This document shows, in pieces, positions 1 through 7,988 of a DNA stretch of 18,470 bases (position 1 is its first letter; each line of letters begins with the position of its first letter). The stretch is taken from the NCBI GenBank assembly GCA_046565865.1, contig JBKHXU010000121.1, positions 1 to 18,470 on the forward strand, read 5' to 3'. A model generated the notes under the pieces. It was not told the DNA's origin and did no database searches. It was given only the letters and a program-made list of their open reading frames with translations. The position numbers and the translations under genes were made by a program. The DNA comes from JBKHXU01 sp046565865 (GTDB lineage Bacteria; Pseudomonadota; Gammaproteobacteria; Acidiferrobacterales; Sulfurifustaceae).

Positions 1-2
1 CG

Positions 3-446
3 CGCGCCCGCTACTATCCCGGCACGCCGGCCGGCGTCACGCGCATGTGGTTCAACGGTTACATGGCGACGCCAGGAACGGTGAAGGCGCACGAGGCGCG
101 CGCCGACGGCTTGGCGAAGAACGCCGAGACCCACTACCAGGCACTGTTCCGCTACGGTGGCCACCAATCGCTCACGCGCTCCTGGCTCAAGCCGACGCAC
201 CAGACCGCGAGCCTGGTGACGCGCAAACTGTTTACGCATGAGTTGGTAAAAGGCTTCCAAGCGGACGTCCACTGTGTGACCGGCGCGCCGCGCGAGGCGC
301 TGGCGAAATTCACCAAGGCCGAAGACGGTGGCATCGGTGGCAAGGGCTTATGGCGCCCGGTGGCGCTCGGCTTACGGCCCGCGTCCGAGAATCCTGCGCT
401 CAAAAAATATCTCGCGGGCGGTTTCGTTCGCATCAAGAAGGCGTGA
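3..446 (+). CDS. Molybdopterin catalytic (alpha) subunit of a type II DMSO reductase family enzyme, C-terminal part only
   Basis: This is an open frame entering from the left edge: 147 residues, then a TGA. No start is visible, because the in-frame ATG codons are internal. The piece reads as the C-terminal molybdopterin-dinucleotide-binding region of a NarG/EbdA/SerA/ClrA-like subunit, with the stretch GGHQSLTRSWLKPTHQT near its middle. Identification leans heavily on the next genes, an NarH-like beta subunit, a heme b gamma subunit and a TorD-like chaperone, which together are the known set for periplasmic type II enzymes such as ethylbenzene dehydrogenase, dimethylsulfide dehydrogenase, and selenate or chlorate reductase. 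The missing N-terminal part would hold the Tat signal, the FS0 cluster ligands and the Mo ligand, so the substrate cannot be judged. A palindromic repeat separates it from the beta gene. Confidence 0.8.
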   Translation, partial: RARYYPGTPAGVTRMWFNGYMATPGTVKAHEARADGLAKNAETHYQALFRYGGHQSLTRSWLKPTHQTASLVTRKLFTHELVKGFQADVHCVTGAPREALAKFTKAEDGGIGGKGLWRPVALGLRPASENPALKKYLAGGFVRIKKA

Positions 447-470
447 TGCATGAACGTGAACATTTTTCAT

Positions 471-586
471 GTCATTGCGAGGAGGCCCGCAGGGCCGACG
501 AAGCAATCTCCCAACGACGGCACTGATTACCTCGTGCCCGTATTGCGAGATTGCTTCGTCGCAAAAAATCCGCTCCTCGCAATGAC
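471..586. repeat. Palindromic intergenic repeat, copy 1 (GTCATTGCGAG...CTCGCAATGAC)
   Basis: This is a 116-bp element with two 40-nt arms, 471-510 and 547-586. Each arm has a perfectly matching outer 14 bp (GTCATTGCGAGGAG), a non-matching 12-nt middle, and a perfectly matching inner 14 bp (GACGAAGCAATCTC). It fills the spacer between the alpha and beta genes. The same ends recur at 1766-1858. Repeats with these ends are widespread in unrelated bacterial genomes and often give spurious peptides such as HCEERSDEAIS. In the transcript it would form a long hairpin between two coding regions. Confidence 0.85.
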
Positions 587-611
587 AGCACATATTTAAC
601 GGAGACTAACG

Positions 612-1739
<1,128 letters not shown>

Positions 1740-1765
1740 AGCCCGTGAGCGCCTCAACGAAATGT

Positions 1766-1858
1766 GTCATTGCGAGCGAAGCGAAGCAATCTCATGCAGG
1801 GGGCGCTTTGTGCCGACGTCACGAGATTGCGTCGTCGCCTGCGGCTCCTCGCGATGAC
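1766..1858. repeat. Palindromic intergenic repeat, copy 2
   Basis: This is a 93-bp element between the beta and gamma genes. The left arm (1766-1793) begins GTCATTGCGAGCGAAGCG and ends GAAGCAATCTC. The right arm (1823-1858) begins GAGATTGCGTCGTCG and ends CTCGCGATGAC. The arms pair at both ends but differ in length by 8 nt. It belongs to the same family as 471-586, with a different loop and inner segment. Read through in frame 2 it gives CVIASEAKQSH, a well-known false peptide, which is why the longer reading of the gamma gene starting upstream is wrong. Confidence 0.85.
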
Positions 1859-1900
1859 AAAGTGTTTTGCTTTGTTAGTGTTCTTGTTACGGAGATAACA

Positions 1901-2770
1901 ATGCCGAAGACCCTTGCTAGCGGTTTTCTGATTGGCGCGCTCGTGCTACCCGTGCTCGCGTTCGCCCAGATCGAGGCGCGGCGGGTGGCGGCGGACACGC
2001 GGCTGCTCGATCCGCAAGCGCAGGCGTGGGAAACGGCGCCGGTGGTTACGGTCGCGTTGTTGCCGCAGGTGGTGACCACGCCGCGGCATGCCAGTATCGC
2101 GGTCACGGAGCTGAAGGTGCGCGCGTTGCACGACGGCCGGCGCATCGCGTTCCATCTGGAATGGAAGGACGCAACGAAAAGCGACCGCATCGTCGTCGAC
2201 CAGTTCGGCGATCAGGTGGCGGTCGAGTTGCCGGTCAAGTTCGACAAGGAAAAACTGCCGAGTCCGATGATGGGCAACCCCGGCGCGCGCGTCGACATCT
2301 GGCAATGGCGCGCGGTGTTCCAGCGCGATATCGACGCCGAGCAGCACGCGCGCGGCAGTCACCTGCATGCGCAACATCAGTTGCGCGAGCTGTATCCCAA
2401 CGCTGTGATCGATCTCTATCCCGATGAAGTGTTGCGCGCCACCGACGCGCGCCCCTACACCGGCGCGCTTGGCCTCGACAACCCGGTGTCGCATCCGCTG
2501 GCGACGCCGGTGCTCGACCAGTCGGCCGAAGGGTGGGGCACGATGACGGTTGAGGTCGACGGCCAGGATGCGGACGGCAAGGGCATCTGGCGCGACGGCG
2601 TGTGGCGCGTCGTGATTACGCATCCGATTGCAAGCGATTCGGAAAACGACATTCAGCTCGCGCCCGGCGCGGAGAGCGTGACGGCGTTCGCCGTGTGGGA
2701 TGGCGGGAACCGCGAGGTCGGCAGCCGCAAGTCGTGGTCGAATTGGTTACCGTTGAAATTACAGGAGTGA
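1901..2770 (+). CDS. Heme b-binding (gamma) subunit of type II DMSO reductase family enzyme, ethylbenzene-dehydrogenase-related
   Basis: This 289-residue protein has an N-terminal signal peptide (residues 1 to about 22, ending LPVLAFAQ), so it is exported. It matches the ethylbenzene dehydrogenase gamma / DdhC / SerC family, which holds one heme b with methionine and lysine axial ligands and passes electrons between the beta subunit and a periplasmic carrier. Likely ligands are Met123 or Met124, in the segment PMMGNPGARVDIWQW, and Lys277, in the C-terminal segment GSRKSWSNW. These are placed by motif, not by alignment. ATG 1901 is chosen because GGAGA (1891-1895) sits just upstream and the signal peptide begins there. 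The frame is open further upstream only because the palindromic repeat happens to lack stops. The gene follows the beta gene and overlaps nothing, with the chaperone 4 nt downstream. Confidence 0.88.
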   Translation: MPKTLASGFLIGALVLPVLAFAQIEARRVAADTRLLDPQAQAWETAPVVTVALLPQVVTTPRHASIAVTELKVRALHDGRRIAFHLEWKDATKSDRIVVDQFGDQVAVELPVKFDKEKLPSPMMGNPGARVDIWQWRAVFQRDIDAEQHARGSHLHAQHQLRELYPNAVIDLYPDEVLRATDARPYTGALGLDNPVSHPLATPVLDQSAEGWGTMTVEVDGQDADGKGIWRDGVWRVVITHPIASDSENDIQLAPGAESVTAFAVWDGGNREVGSRKSWSNWLPLKLQE

Positions 2771-2774
2771 GGCC

Positions 2775-3515
2775 ATGAACGATACCGCGGAAACTTTGCT
2801 GGCACGCGCCGGTGTGTGCCGTGCGCTCGCCGACGGATTCTTTTATCCGGATGCCGGGCTTGCACACCGCGTACTCGAACGGCTGGAGCATGCGCGGATT
2901 TTTGCGCGCGCGCATACCGATCTCGAATTTCCGGAGCTGCGTCTCCTGCGTCAGGCCTGGAGCGCGTTGCCGGACGAGGCGTTACCCCCGACATACAGCC
3001 GGCTCTTCATCGGTCAGGACGCGGTGGTGCTGCACGAGACCGCGTACGGCGACGGCGGCCGCGTCGCCGGCAAACCGGCCGAGCTCGCCGACATCAGCGG
3101 TTTCTATCTCGCCTTCGGCTTCGGCCTCAAGGACGGCGAGCGCGAGCTGCCGGACCACCTCGGTACCGAGCTGGAATTTTTAAGCCTGTTGTTGATCAAG
3201 CAGGCCTACGCGCTGGAGCAGGGCTGGTTCGACAAGTACGAAATCGCGCGCGACGCAGCGCAATCTTTCCTGCGCGACCATCTCGGTCGCTGGGTCGGCG
3301 CCGTGCGCGACAGCGTGGCCGCGCGCGGCGACGAACCGGGATACCGCGCGTTGTTCGACGCCGTGGCCGCCGTCATCGCCCGCGAGTGCGCGGCGTTCGG
3401 CGCGGTACCGACGCCGCTGACGCGCGCGACATCGGACTTCATGCAGGCGGGCGAGTTCGTGTGTCCGCAGGCGCAGGCGGCCGCGGACGGCGCATGCAAT
3501 CCGGGCTCGGTTTGA
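2775..3515 (+). CDS. TorD/NarJ-like molybdoenzyme maturation chaperone (delta)
   Basis: This 246-residue, mostly helical cytoplasmic protein has no signal peptide. The family hallmark is the segment PDHLGTELEFL (126-136), preceded by an acidic linker. Proteins of this kind (DdhD, EbdD, SerD, NarJ) bind the alpha subunit before export, aid cofactor insertion and are not part of the mature enzyme. It starts 4 nt after the gamma stop, with AGGAG at 2763-2767, so the two are certainly cotranscribed. Gene order alpha-beta-gamma-delta is that of ebdABCD rather than the ABDC order of ser, clr and ddh. This hints at, but does not prove, a closer relation to the ebd type. Confidence 0.88.
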   Translation: MNDTAETLLARAGVCRALADGFFYPDAGLAHRVLERLEHARIFARAHTDLEFPELRLLRQAWSALPDEALPPTYSRLFIGQDAVVLHETAYGDGGRVAGKPAELADISGFYLAFGFGLKDGERELPDHLGTELEFLSLLLIKQAYALEQGWFDKYEIARDAAQSFLRDHLGRWVGAVRDSVAARGDEPGYRALFDAVAAVIARECAAFGAVPTPLTRATSDFMQAGEFVCPQAQAAADGACNPGSV

Positions 3516-3517
3516 GT

Positions 3518-3531
3518 TCCAGATCAATGCC
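3518..3531 (+). promoter_or_regulatory. Possible degenerate Fnr-type site upstream of the DsrE-like gene
   Basis: The 14-mer TCCAGATCAATGCC is identical to the core and right flank of the perfect FNR box at 7942-7955. Only the right half-site ATCAA is kept, and the left half (GAGTT for TTGAT) does not match. It begins 3 nt after the chaperone stop, in the 128-nt gap before the DsrE-like gene. It may be a weak or relic site, or chance. Confidence 0.2.
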
Positions 3532-3643
3532 AACACGGGAGAGGAGTTGAGACTAGGGCGATTTTTGTAAAGAGACTAAACCGCCCCCACCGCGCCCGCC
3601 CGCGAGAGCATGAACGTTTGGCCAGTCCGCCGGAGGTGTGGCG

Positions 3644-4000
3644 ATGAAATATCTCTTCGTTTTGAACGATCCCCCGTACGGCACGGACCGCTCCTATAAT
3701 GGCCTGCGCCTGGCGCGCGAACTGCTCAAAGATGCGGCCACGGGCAACGCGGTGCGCGTGTTTCTGGTGGGTGACGCGGCCAGTTGCGCTAAGAGCGGTC
3801 AAAAGGTGCCGCAGTGCTATTACCATCTCGAATCGTTCCTCAAGCTGATCGTCCGCGCCGGCGGCGAGATCGGCGTGTGCGGTACCTGCATGGACGCGCG
3901 CGGCATCGCCGACACGGAGCTGGTGGACGGCACGCGCCGCGGCACGCTCGCCGAGTGGGCGCAGTGGACGCAGTGGGCCGACAAGGTTCTCGTGTTTTAA
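3644..4000 (+). CDS. DsrE-family small sulfur-relay-like protein
   Basis: This 118-residue soluble protein of the DsrE/YchN-like fold is recognised by its N-terminal beta strand (MKYLFVLNDPPYG), the central VFLVGDAASC segment and the C-terminal VCGTCMDARGI (Cys79 and Cys82). DsrE-type proteins carry or sense sulfur as persulfide on cysteine, usually in hexamers or trimers in the cytoplasm. The CGTC pair makes a redox or persulfide role plausible here. ATG 3644 is preferred over GTG 3638 because GGAGG at 3632-3636 gives a 7-nt spacing to the ATG and only 1 nt to the GTG. It lies 11 nt before the flavoprotein gene, so the two form one unit. The 128-nt gap from the chaperone could allow a separate promoter. 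Confidence 0.82.
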   Translation: MKYLFVLNDPPYGTDRSYNGLRLARELLKDAATGNAVRVFLVGDAASCAKSGQKVPQCYYHLESFLKLIVRAGGEIGVCGTCMDARGIADTELVDGTRRGTLAEWAQWTQWADKVLVF

Positions 4001-4011
4001 GGGCAGGCGTT

Positions 4012-5163
4012 ATGAGTAAGACCGTGATGGTGTTGGGCGGCGGCATCGGTGGCGTCGTGGCCGCGACGCGGCTGGCGCAGGGGCTTGCCGGCGAGCACCG
4101 CGTCGTGCTCGTGGACCGCGAGACCGATCACCTGTTTCAGCCGTCGCTGTTGTGGCTGATGGCGGGTTGGCGCACGCCTGGGCAAATCGCGCGCCCGCTC
4201 GCGCGCGTCGCGCGCCGCGGGATCGAGGTGGTGCACGGCGCGGTCGAGCGCATCGATCCGGCGCGGCGCGCGGTGACGGTCAACGGCCGCGAGCGCAGCG
4301 CCGACTATCTCGTGATCGCGCTGGGCGCGGAGCTGGCGCCCGAGACCGTACCTGGTCTGGCGCAGGGTGGGCACAACCTCTACACCCTCGCCGGCGCCGC
4401 GGCGCTGCGCGACGCGCTCGCGGGATTTCATCGGGGCCGGATCGCGCTGCTGGTGAGCGCCATGCCGTACAAATGTCCGGCCGCGCCGTACGAGGCGGCG
4501 ATGCTGATCGAGTACCACTGCCGGCGGCGCGGCGCGCGCGACGCGGTGTCGATCGATCTGTACACGCCCGAACCGGGGCCGATGCCGGTCGCCGGCCCCG
4601 AGGTCTCAAAGCAGGTGCGGCAGATGGTGGAGGGCAAGGGCATCGGCATGCACACCGAGCACGCGGTGCGGCGCGTCGACCCCGCGGCGCGCCGCATCGA
4701 GTTCGCCAACGGCGCGAGCGCCGACTTCGATTTGCTGGTGTACATCCCGCCGCACCGCGCGCCGCCGCCGGTGCGGGACGCCGGCCTCACCGGGCCGAGC
4801 GGCTGGGTCGCGGTCGATCGCGCGACGCTCGCCACGAGCTTCCCCGGCGTCTACGCCATCGGCGACGTCACCGGCATTCCGCTCGCGGTCGGCAAACCGC
4901 TGCCCAAAGCCGGCGTGTTCGCCCACGGCCACGCCGAGGTGGTGGCGCGCAACCTCGCCGCCGAGATCAAGGGTGAGCGCGCGAGCGCGCGGTACACGGG
5001 CGACGGCGAATGCTTCGTCGAAACCGGCGACGGCCGCGCCGGCTACGGCAGCGGCAACTTCTACGCCGAGCCGGCGCCGCAAGTCGCGCTCAAGCCGCCG
5101 GGCCGGCTGCTGCACCTCGGCAAGGTGCTGTACGAAAAATTCTGGCTGTATCGCTGGTTCTAG
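4012..5163 (+). CDS. FAD-dependent oxidoreductase resembling sulfide:quinone oxidoreductase
   Basis: This 383-residue flavoprotein has two dinucleotide-fold signatures: GGGIGG at 9-14 (FAD) and YAIGD at 281-285 (FAD-ribityl contact). The KCPAAPYE segment (154-161) is typical of the sulfide:quinone oxidoreductase and flavocytochrome c family. Cys155 fits the central redox cysteine. Cys334, in ECFVETGDG, fits the C-terminal one (Cys160 and Cys356 in the Acidithiobacillus enzyme, from memory). A third cysteine near the Cys128 position is not seen. The end FWLYRWF is amphipathic and could touch the membrane. No signal peptide is evident. The reading frame is open upstream of ATG 4012, but an earlier start would overlap the DsrE-like gene, which itself has clear family motifs. 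The call is a sulfide or polysulfide oxidising flavoprotein, with substrate inferred. Confidence 0.8.
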   Translation: MSKTVMVLGGGIGGVVAATRLAQGLAGEHRVVLVDRETDHLFQPSLLWLMAGWRTPGQIARPLARVARRGIEVVHGAVERIDPARRAVTVNGRERSADYLVIALGAELAPETVPGLAQGGHNLYTLAGAAALRDALAGFHRGRIALLVSAMPYKCPAAPYEAAMLIEYHCRRRGARDAVSIDLYTPEPGPMPVAGPEVSKQVRQMVEGKGIGMHTEHAVRRVDPAARRIEFANGASADFDLLVYIPPHRAPPPVRDAGLTGPSGWVAVDRATLATSFPGVYAIGDVTGIPLAVGKPLPKAGVFAHGHAEVVARNLAAEIKGERASARYTGDGECFVETGDGRAGYGSGNFYAEPAPQVALKPPGRLLHLGKVLYEKFWLYRWF

Positions 5164-5748
5164 CGTTGAAGCGACGGAAACGAGTCGTGGTCTGCTCGAC
5201 GTCCCTGAGCATGATTGGGCGAGGTATCGGTTGCGTCCCATGCTTGCTTGGAAACGTCCCTGGGGCAGGTGAATCCAAAGGCAAAATTCCGGTCATGGCG
5301 TCCCCTCAAGCCGGACGACATGTATAGAAAAGTGGCATCTTCTATACATGTCGTGTGCGATATGTATTGGCAAACCTATATAGCTTTGCATCATGGCCCG
5401 CGACCCTGCCCGGTTTGCGCTGTGATCGAACTCGGCAGCCACTTTCCTGGCAAAGCTGGCTTCCATTTCGAGCTACCGCCGCGAGAACGCGAACGAAAAG
5501 AAATCCACGAGATGTCCCGCATCCGTGAGCGTGAATCCAGGTCCTCCGAGAAGCGGTGCGTCTCGAAGTAACACTTCTTCAGGCAGGCGCCGCCCTTTGA
5601 AAACCCGCGTCGAGCGCAACGTCGCGTGATTTAAGGATGCCCGGAATGGCTGGGACTTTTCACGCGCACCGCGCGTCATTCCCGATCCCCCCTCCCGACC
5701 GCTCACGTCATCTCGCTAGAAAACGCATTGCGGCGAACCTGTCGGCCG
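5164..5748. other. Gene-free interval
   Basis: This is a 585-bp stretch between a +-strand operon end and a minus-strand gene end. The open frames here are short and unlike known proteins. Part of it (about 5310-5400) is clearly more AT-rich than its surroundings and contains the inverted repeat listed separately. A 12-residue minus-strand run, FKGRRLPEEVLL (about 5580-5615), recalls the start of IS6-type transposases but stops matching at once. No recognisable RNA gene or rho-independent terminator was seen. Confidence 0.6.
5315..5354. repeat. Perfect 15-bp inverted repeat with 10-nt spacer
   Basis: The left arm ACGACATGTATAGAA (5315-5329) and the right arm TTCTATACATGTCGT (5340-5354) are exact reverse complements around AAGTGGCATC. 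The arms are AT-rich in a GC-rich setting, and no T-run follows. This looks more like a protein-binding site or a structured RNA element than an intrinsic terminator. No gene start lies close by. Confidence 0.8.
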
Positions 5749-6078
5749 CTAAACCGCCGCGGCCTCGCGCCGCAGGACCAGATGGAACACCGATGAGTCG
5801 ATCGGGACGGCGTCGCGGAGCTTGTCGTTGATCTCGATGTAGACGCGGTCGCCCCAGCGCGCGAGGCGCGCGAGCAGGCGTTGTAGGTCGGCGCGTTCGT
5901 GGCGGTGCAGCACCTCGACGCGCAGTTGGAGTGTGGTCGAGGTGCGTTTGAGCAGGCGCGCCAGGTGGCGGCCGGTCTTGGAAAAATTCCTTCGGTCGAG
6001 GCCGCCGGTGAGGCGGAGCAGGAGCTGGGTGCCGGCGGTGTGCGTGCGCTGCCAGGTCAGCTCCAGCGCCCGCTCCAA
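5749..6078 (-). CDS. Small unknown alpha/beta protein, 5' end uncertain
   Basis: No family is recognised. The convincing part is about 105 residues ending in REAAAV. It shows an alternating strand-helix pattern: TQLLLRLTG, a helix around RHLARLLKR, the strand LQLRVEVLH, a helix around DLQRLLARLARWG, DRVYIEIN, and finally IDSSVFHLVLR. This layout recalls small STAS-like folds, but that is only an impression. No ATG exists at the 5' end, and TTG 6078 is the nearest usable start, with no SD. It overlaps the end of the NnrS-like fragment in another frame (22 nt). The frame stays open to 6333, but the upstream portion is just the shadow of the NnrS-like frame. It may be a gene that lost its start in a deletion that also truncated the NnrS-like gene. 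Confidence 0.5.
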   Translation of the reverse strand: MERALELTWQRTHTAGTQLLLRLTGGLDRRNFSKTGRHLARLLKRTSTTLQLRVEVLHRHERADLQRLLARLARWGDRVYIEINDKLRDAVPIDSSVFHLVLRREAAAV

Positions 6079-6422
6079 TACGCGTCGTCGCCGCGCGGGA
6101 TCGGTTCGGTGTTGAGCCAGCGCGGACACACCGTGAGCAGGAAGTCGATGAAAAACGCGAACGCGCCGTACACCAGGAGCGACGGGTGCAGGGAGGTCGG
6201 CGCTACCGAGGTGGCGAGCAGCGGAGCGCCGCGATAACGTAGCTCGAGCGCCCACCACGCCATGACCAGCAGCAGCTGGCTCATGCCGGCAAAGAACATC
6301 ATACGGTGCGGTACGGCGGTGAATACTTGCCAACGGTTGGGTGGCGGAGCGATCGAGGCGGGCTCGGTGATTATCGCCGACGGGCGGGGTGTACCGGGCC
6401 GTCCGTCAGTGTGCCCGCGCAT
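6057..6422 (-). CDS. NnrS-family N-terminal fragment, two membrane helices, probably truncated gene
   Basis: This 121-residue frame has two hydrophobic segments, about 44-65 (MMFFAGMSQLLLVMAWWALEL) and 81-103 (LLVYGAFAFFIDFLLTVCPRWL). The run PHRMMFFAG, then LYG/VYGAFAFF, then PRWL, is the start of NnrS proteins, heme- and copper-containing membrane proteins linked to nitric oxide stress and denitrification. NnrS proteins have about 12 helices and close to 400 residues, whereas this one stops after two. ATG 6422 is chosen because it overlaps the stop of the DUF302 gene by 17 nt, which suggests coupling, and no earlier start fits. The frame ends where an unrelated reading frame takes over, as expected for a truncation. 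It is either a relic or a short membrane protein derived from NnrS. Confidence 0.55.
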   Translation of the reverse strand: MRGHTDGRPGTPRPSAIITEPASIAPPPNRWQVFTAVPHRMMFFAGMSQLLLVMAWWALELRYRGAPLLATSVAPTSLHPSLLVYGAFAFFIDFLLTVCPRWLNTEPIPRGDDAYWSGRWS

Positions 6423-6861
6423 ACTGATCGAGGATTGAACGTAAGTCGCGCTCCCAGCGGCGTAGCTGGTCGGCGAGCGCCGGTTGGGCATAGGCCGCGG
6501 CGAGCACCATGGGGTCGAACGTGAGCGCGAGCGTGGTCTCGCCCTCGGCGAACACGACGATCTTGAGCGGCAGATACGGGATCAGATCGGGGAAGCGCTC
6601 GGGCAGGCGCTTCATCTCGTCGGCCTTGCCGAAAAACACTACGCGGTATTCGGCGGTGGCGAAGCCGCGCGACGTAAGACCGACGTCGACGCGCTGCACG
6701 CGCGTGACTTTGTAGCCGTGGTCGGCGATCGCCTGCTGCAACACGTTCATCGCCTCCGGGAACGGGCGCGCGAGGCGCACCATCATCAGTTCCTCGGCGG
6801 GAGCGGGCGCCGGCGCCAGCAACCAGGCGCCCAACAGCCAAGCGACGAGTGCGCGCTTCAT
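6406..6861 (-). CDS. Exported DUF302 protein
   Basis: This 151-residue protein has a signal peptide (residues 1 to about 22, MKRALVAWLLGAWLLAPAPAPA). The mature part is a DUF302 domain, with the family's helix (FPEAMNVLQQAIADHGYKV), the RVDVGL strand, YRVVFFGKADEMKRL and the PYLPLKIVVFAEG core. DUF302 proteins are small, often periplasmic and common in sulfur- and metal-oxidising bacteria. The biochemical role is not established. Its ATG overlaps the stop of the cytochrome-DUF302 gene as ATGA, so the two are translated together. It is a second DUF302 unit in the same operon, which suggests the two domains interact or act on the same partner. Confidence 0.82.
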   Translation of the reverse strand: MKRALVAWLLGAWLLAPAPAPAEELMMVRLARPFPEAMNVLQQAIADHGYKVTRVQRVDVGLTSRGFATAEYRVVFFGKADEMKRLPERFPDLIPYLPLKIVVFAEGETTLALTFDPMVLAAAYAQPALADQLRRWERDLRSILDQYARAH

Positions 6862-7907
6862 AGCGTCGCCTCCTCGATCAGATTGGTGTAGACCTCGCTC
6901 ATTTTCTCGCACAGGGCGTCGAGCTCGCGGTTGTTGAAGAGCGTGCTTAGAAACTTCGGATTCATCGCCAGCACGCGCACCTTGCCGTCGGTGTCGACGA
7001 CCGTGACACGGCACGGCAGGAACAGCCCGATGCGCGGGTCGATGGCGAGCGCCTTGTTCACGAACGCAAAATCGCAGCCGTCGATGAATACGCGCCTTTT
7101 GTTCACCTCCTCGGGCGCGACGAAACGCTGGCCGACGTACTCGCTCAGCACGACGCGCATGTTGGCGGCGTTGAACGCGGTTTTAAGTTTCTCCACGGTC
7201 TCGTCCAACGCGTACGGCGAATCGCGCACGATCACGGGCGATGCCGGCACGGCCGCGGCCGGCGGCTGCGCGCGCGCGAACCCGCGGACGTGGGCGACGA
7301 TGTCGTCGATATCGCGCTCGTTGAGACCCTGTGCCAGGAATGAGCGCATCGGCGTGCCCTCGCGGCCGTAGACCAGCGCGGCCTTGATCGTGGCGTCACT
7401 CGCCGCGTTTAGGAATCCGGGGTTGGCGAGCGCGGGTGCAAGGATCGGTAGGTCGCGCGGGCGCGAGAACGTGACACCGGTACCGTGACCGCCTTCACCT
7501 TTTGCGCCGTGACAACCGGCGCAGTGTTTCGCATACAACCCGGCGCCGCGCGCCGCGTCGCCGGCACGTGCCGCGACCGGCGCTTTTGACGGCGCCTTTT
7601 GCCAGGTACGTACGTGGCGCACGATGGCATCGACCTCGGCATCGGACAGGCTGCGAAACGCCGGCATGACCCGGCCCGGGCGGCCGAGGCGCACGGTCTG
7701 GCGCAGATACCGGTCGTCCACGCTGGCGAGAAAATCCGGCAGCGCGAGCGGTACCCCGACGCCGCCCTCGCCGGCCGCGCCGTGGCAGACGGCGCAATGT
7801 TGCGAATAGAGCGCCGCGCCGTCGTGCGCCGCGCGCACCGGGGCCGCGGCGAGCAGCGCGACGCAGACCCAGACATATCCCCAACGTGCACCGGATTCAT
7901 CACTCAT
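6858..7907 (-). CDS. Diheme cytochrome c with C-terminal DUF302 domain
   Basis: This 349-residue exported protein has a signal peptide to about residue 26 (ending AAAPVRA). A first class I cytochrome c domain follows, with CAVCH 38-42 and likely axial Met81 in RVMPAF. The second cytochrome c domain has CAGCH 129-133 and likely axial Met187 in GTPMRSF. A proline/alanine linker (about 212-225) leads to a DUF302 domain from about 226 to the end (YALDETVEKLKTAF, DPRIGLFLPCRVTVVD). The two c domains would carry electrons in the periplasm. Joining them to DUF302 ties that domain to electron transfer. ATG 7907 is chosen for the signal peptide. A TTG at 7955 is open but lies within the FNR box. The SD is weak (AGGGA too close). 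It is the first gene of a minus-strand operon, divergent from hemN and probably Fnr-controlled. Confidence 0.87.
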   Translation of the reverse strand: MSDESGARWGYVWVCVALLAAAPVRAAHDGAALYSQHCAVCHGAAGEGGVGVPLALPDFLASVDDRYLRQTVRLGRPGRVMPAFRSLSDAEVDAIVRHVRTWQKAPSKAPVAARAGDAARGAGLYAKHCAGCHGAKGEGGHGTGVTFSRPRDLPILAPALANPGFLNAASDATIKAALVYGREGTPMRSFLAQGLNERDIDDIVAHVRGFARAQPPAAAVPASPVIVRDSPYALDETVEKLKTAFNAANMRVVLSEYVGQRFVAPEEVNKRRVFIDGCDFAFVNKALAIDPRIGLFLPCRVTVVDTDGKVRVLAMNPKFLSTLFNNRELDALCEKMSEVYTNLIEEATL

Positions 7908-7941
7908 GTCCCTATATTCGTCGCATCGCGCGACGCGCGCC

Positions 7942-7955
7942 TTGATCCAGATCAA
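7942..7955. promoter_or_regulatory. Perfect FNR/ANR box between divergent cytochrome-DUF302 and hemN genes
   Basis: TTGATCCAGATCAA matches the FNR consensus TTGAT-N4-ATCAA at every defined base. Its centre (7948.5) is 40.5 bp from the hemN ATG and 41.5 bp from the ATG of the divergent cytochrome gene. Candidate -10 elements lie about 21-22 nt from the box on each side: TACATT (7977-7982) rightward and GAATAT (7919-7914) leftward. hemN is a classic target of FNR/ANR regulators, and an fnr gene lies just beyond hemN. Confidence 0.9.
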
Positions 7956-7988
7956 TGCCGTCGCTCAATCCACGGCTACATTGAGCGC

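Noticed and set aside
1745..1900. N-terminal extension of the gamma subunit (frame begins MSASTKCVIASEAKQSH)
   Set aside because: The extension is the translation of the palindromic repeat. A signal peptide and SD place the true start at ATG 1901.
3638..3643. GTG start for the DsrE-like gene
   Set aside because: The GGAGG would be only 1 nt away. ATG 3644 has proper spacing and starts at the first beta strand.
5215..5571. 118-residue +-strand frame in the gap after the flavoprotein gene
   Set aside because: It starts at a TTG without SD, runs through the inverted repeat, and shows no family pattern.
5580..5615. Minus-strand FKGRRLPEEVLL resembling the start of IS6-family transposases
   Set aside because: The likeness covers only 12 residues, the following residues do not match, and no IS6 terminal repeats were seen.
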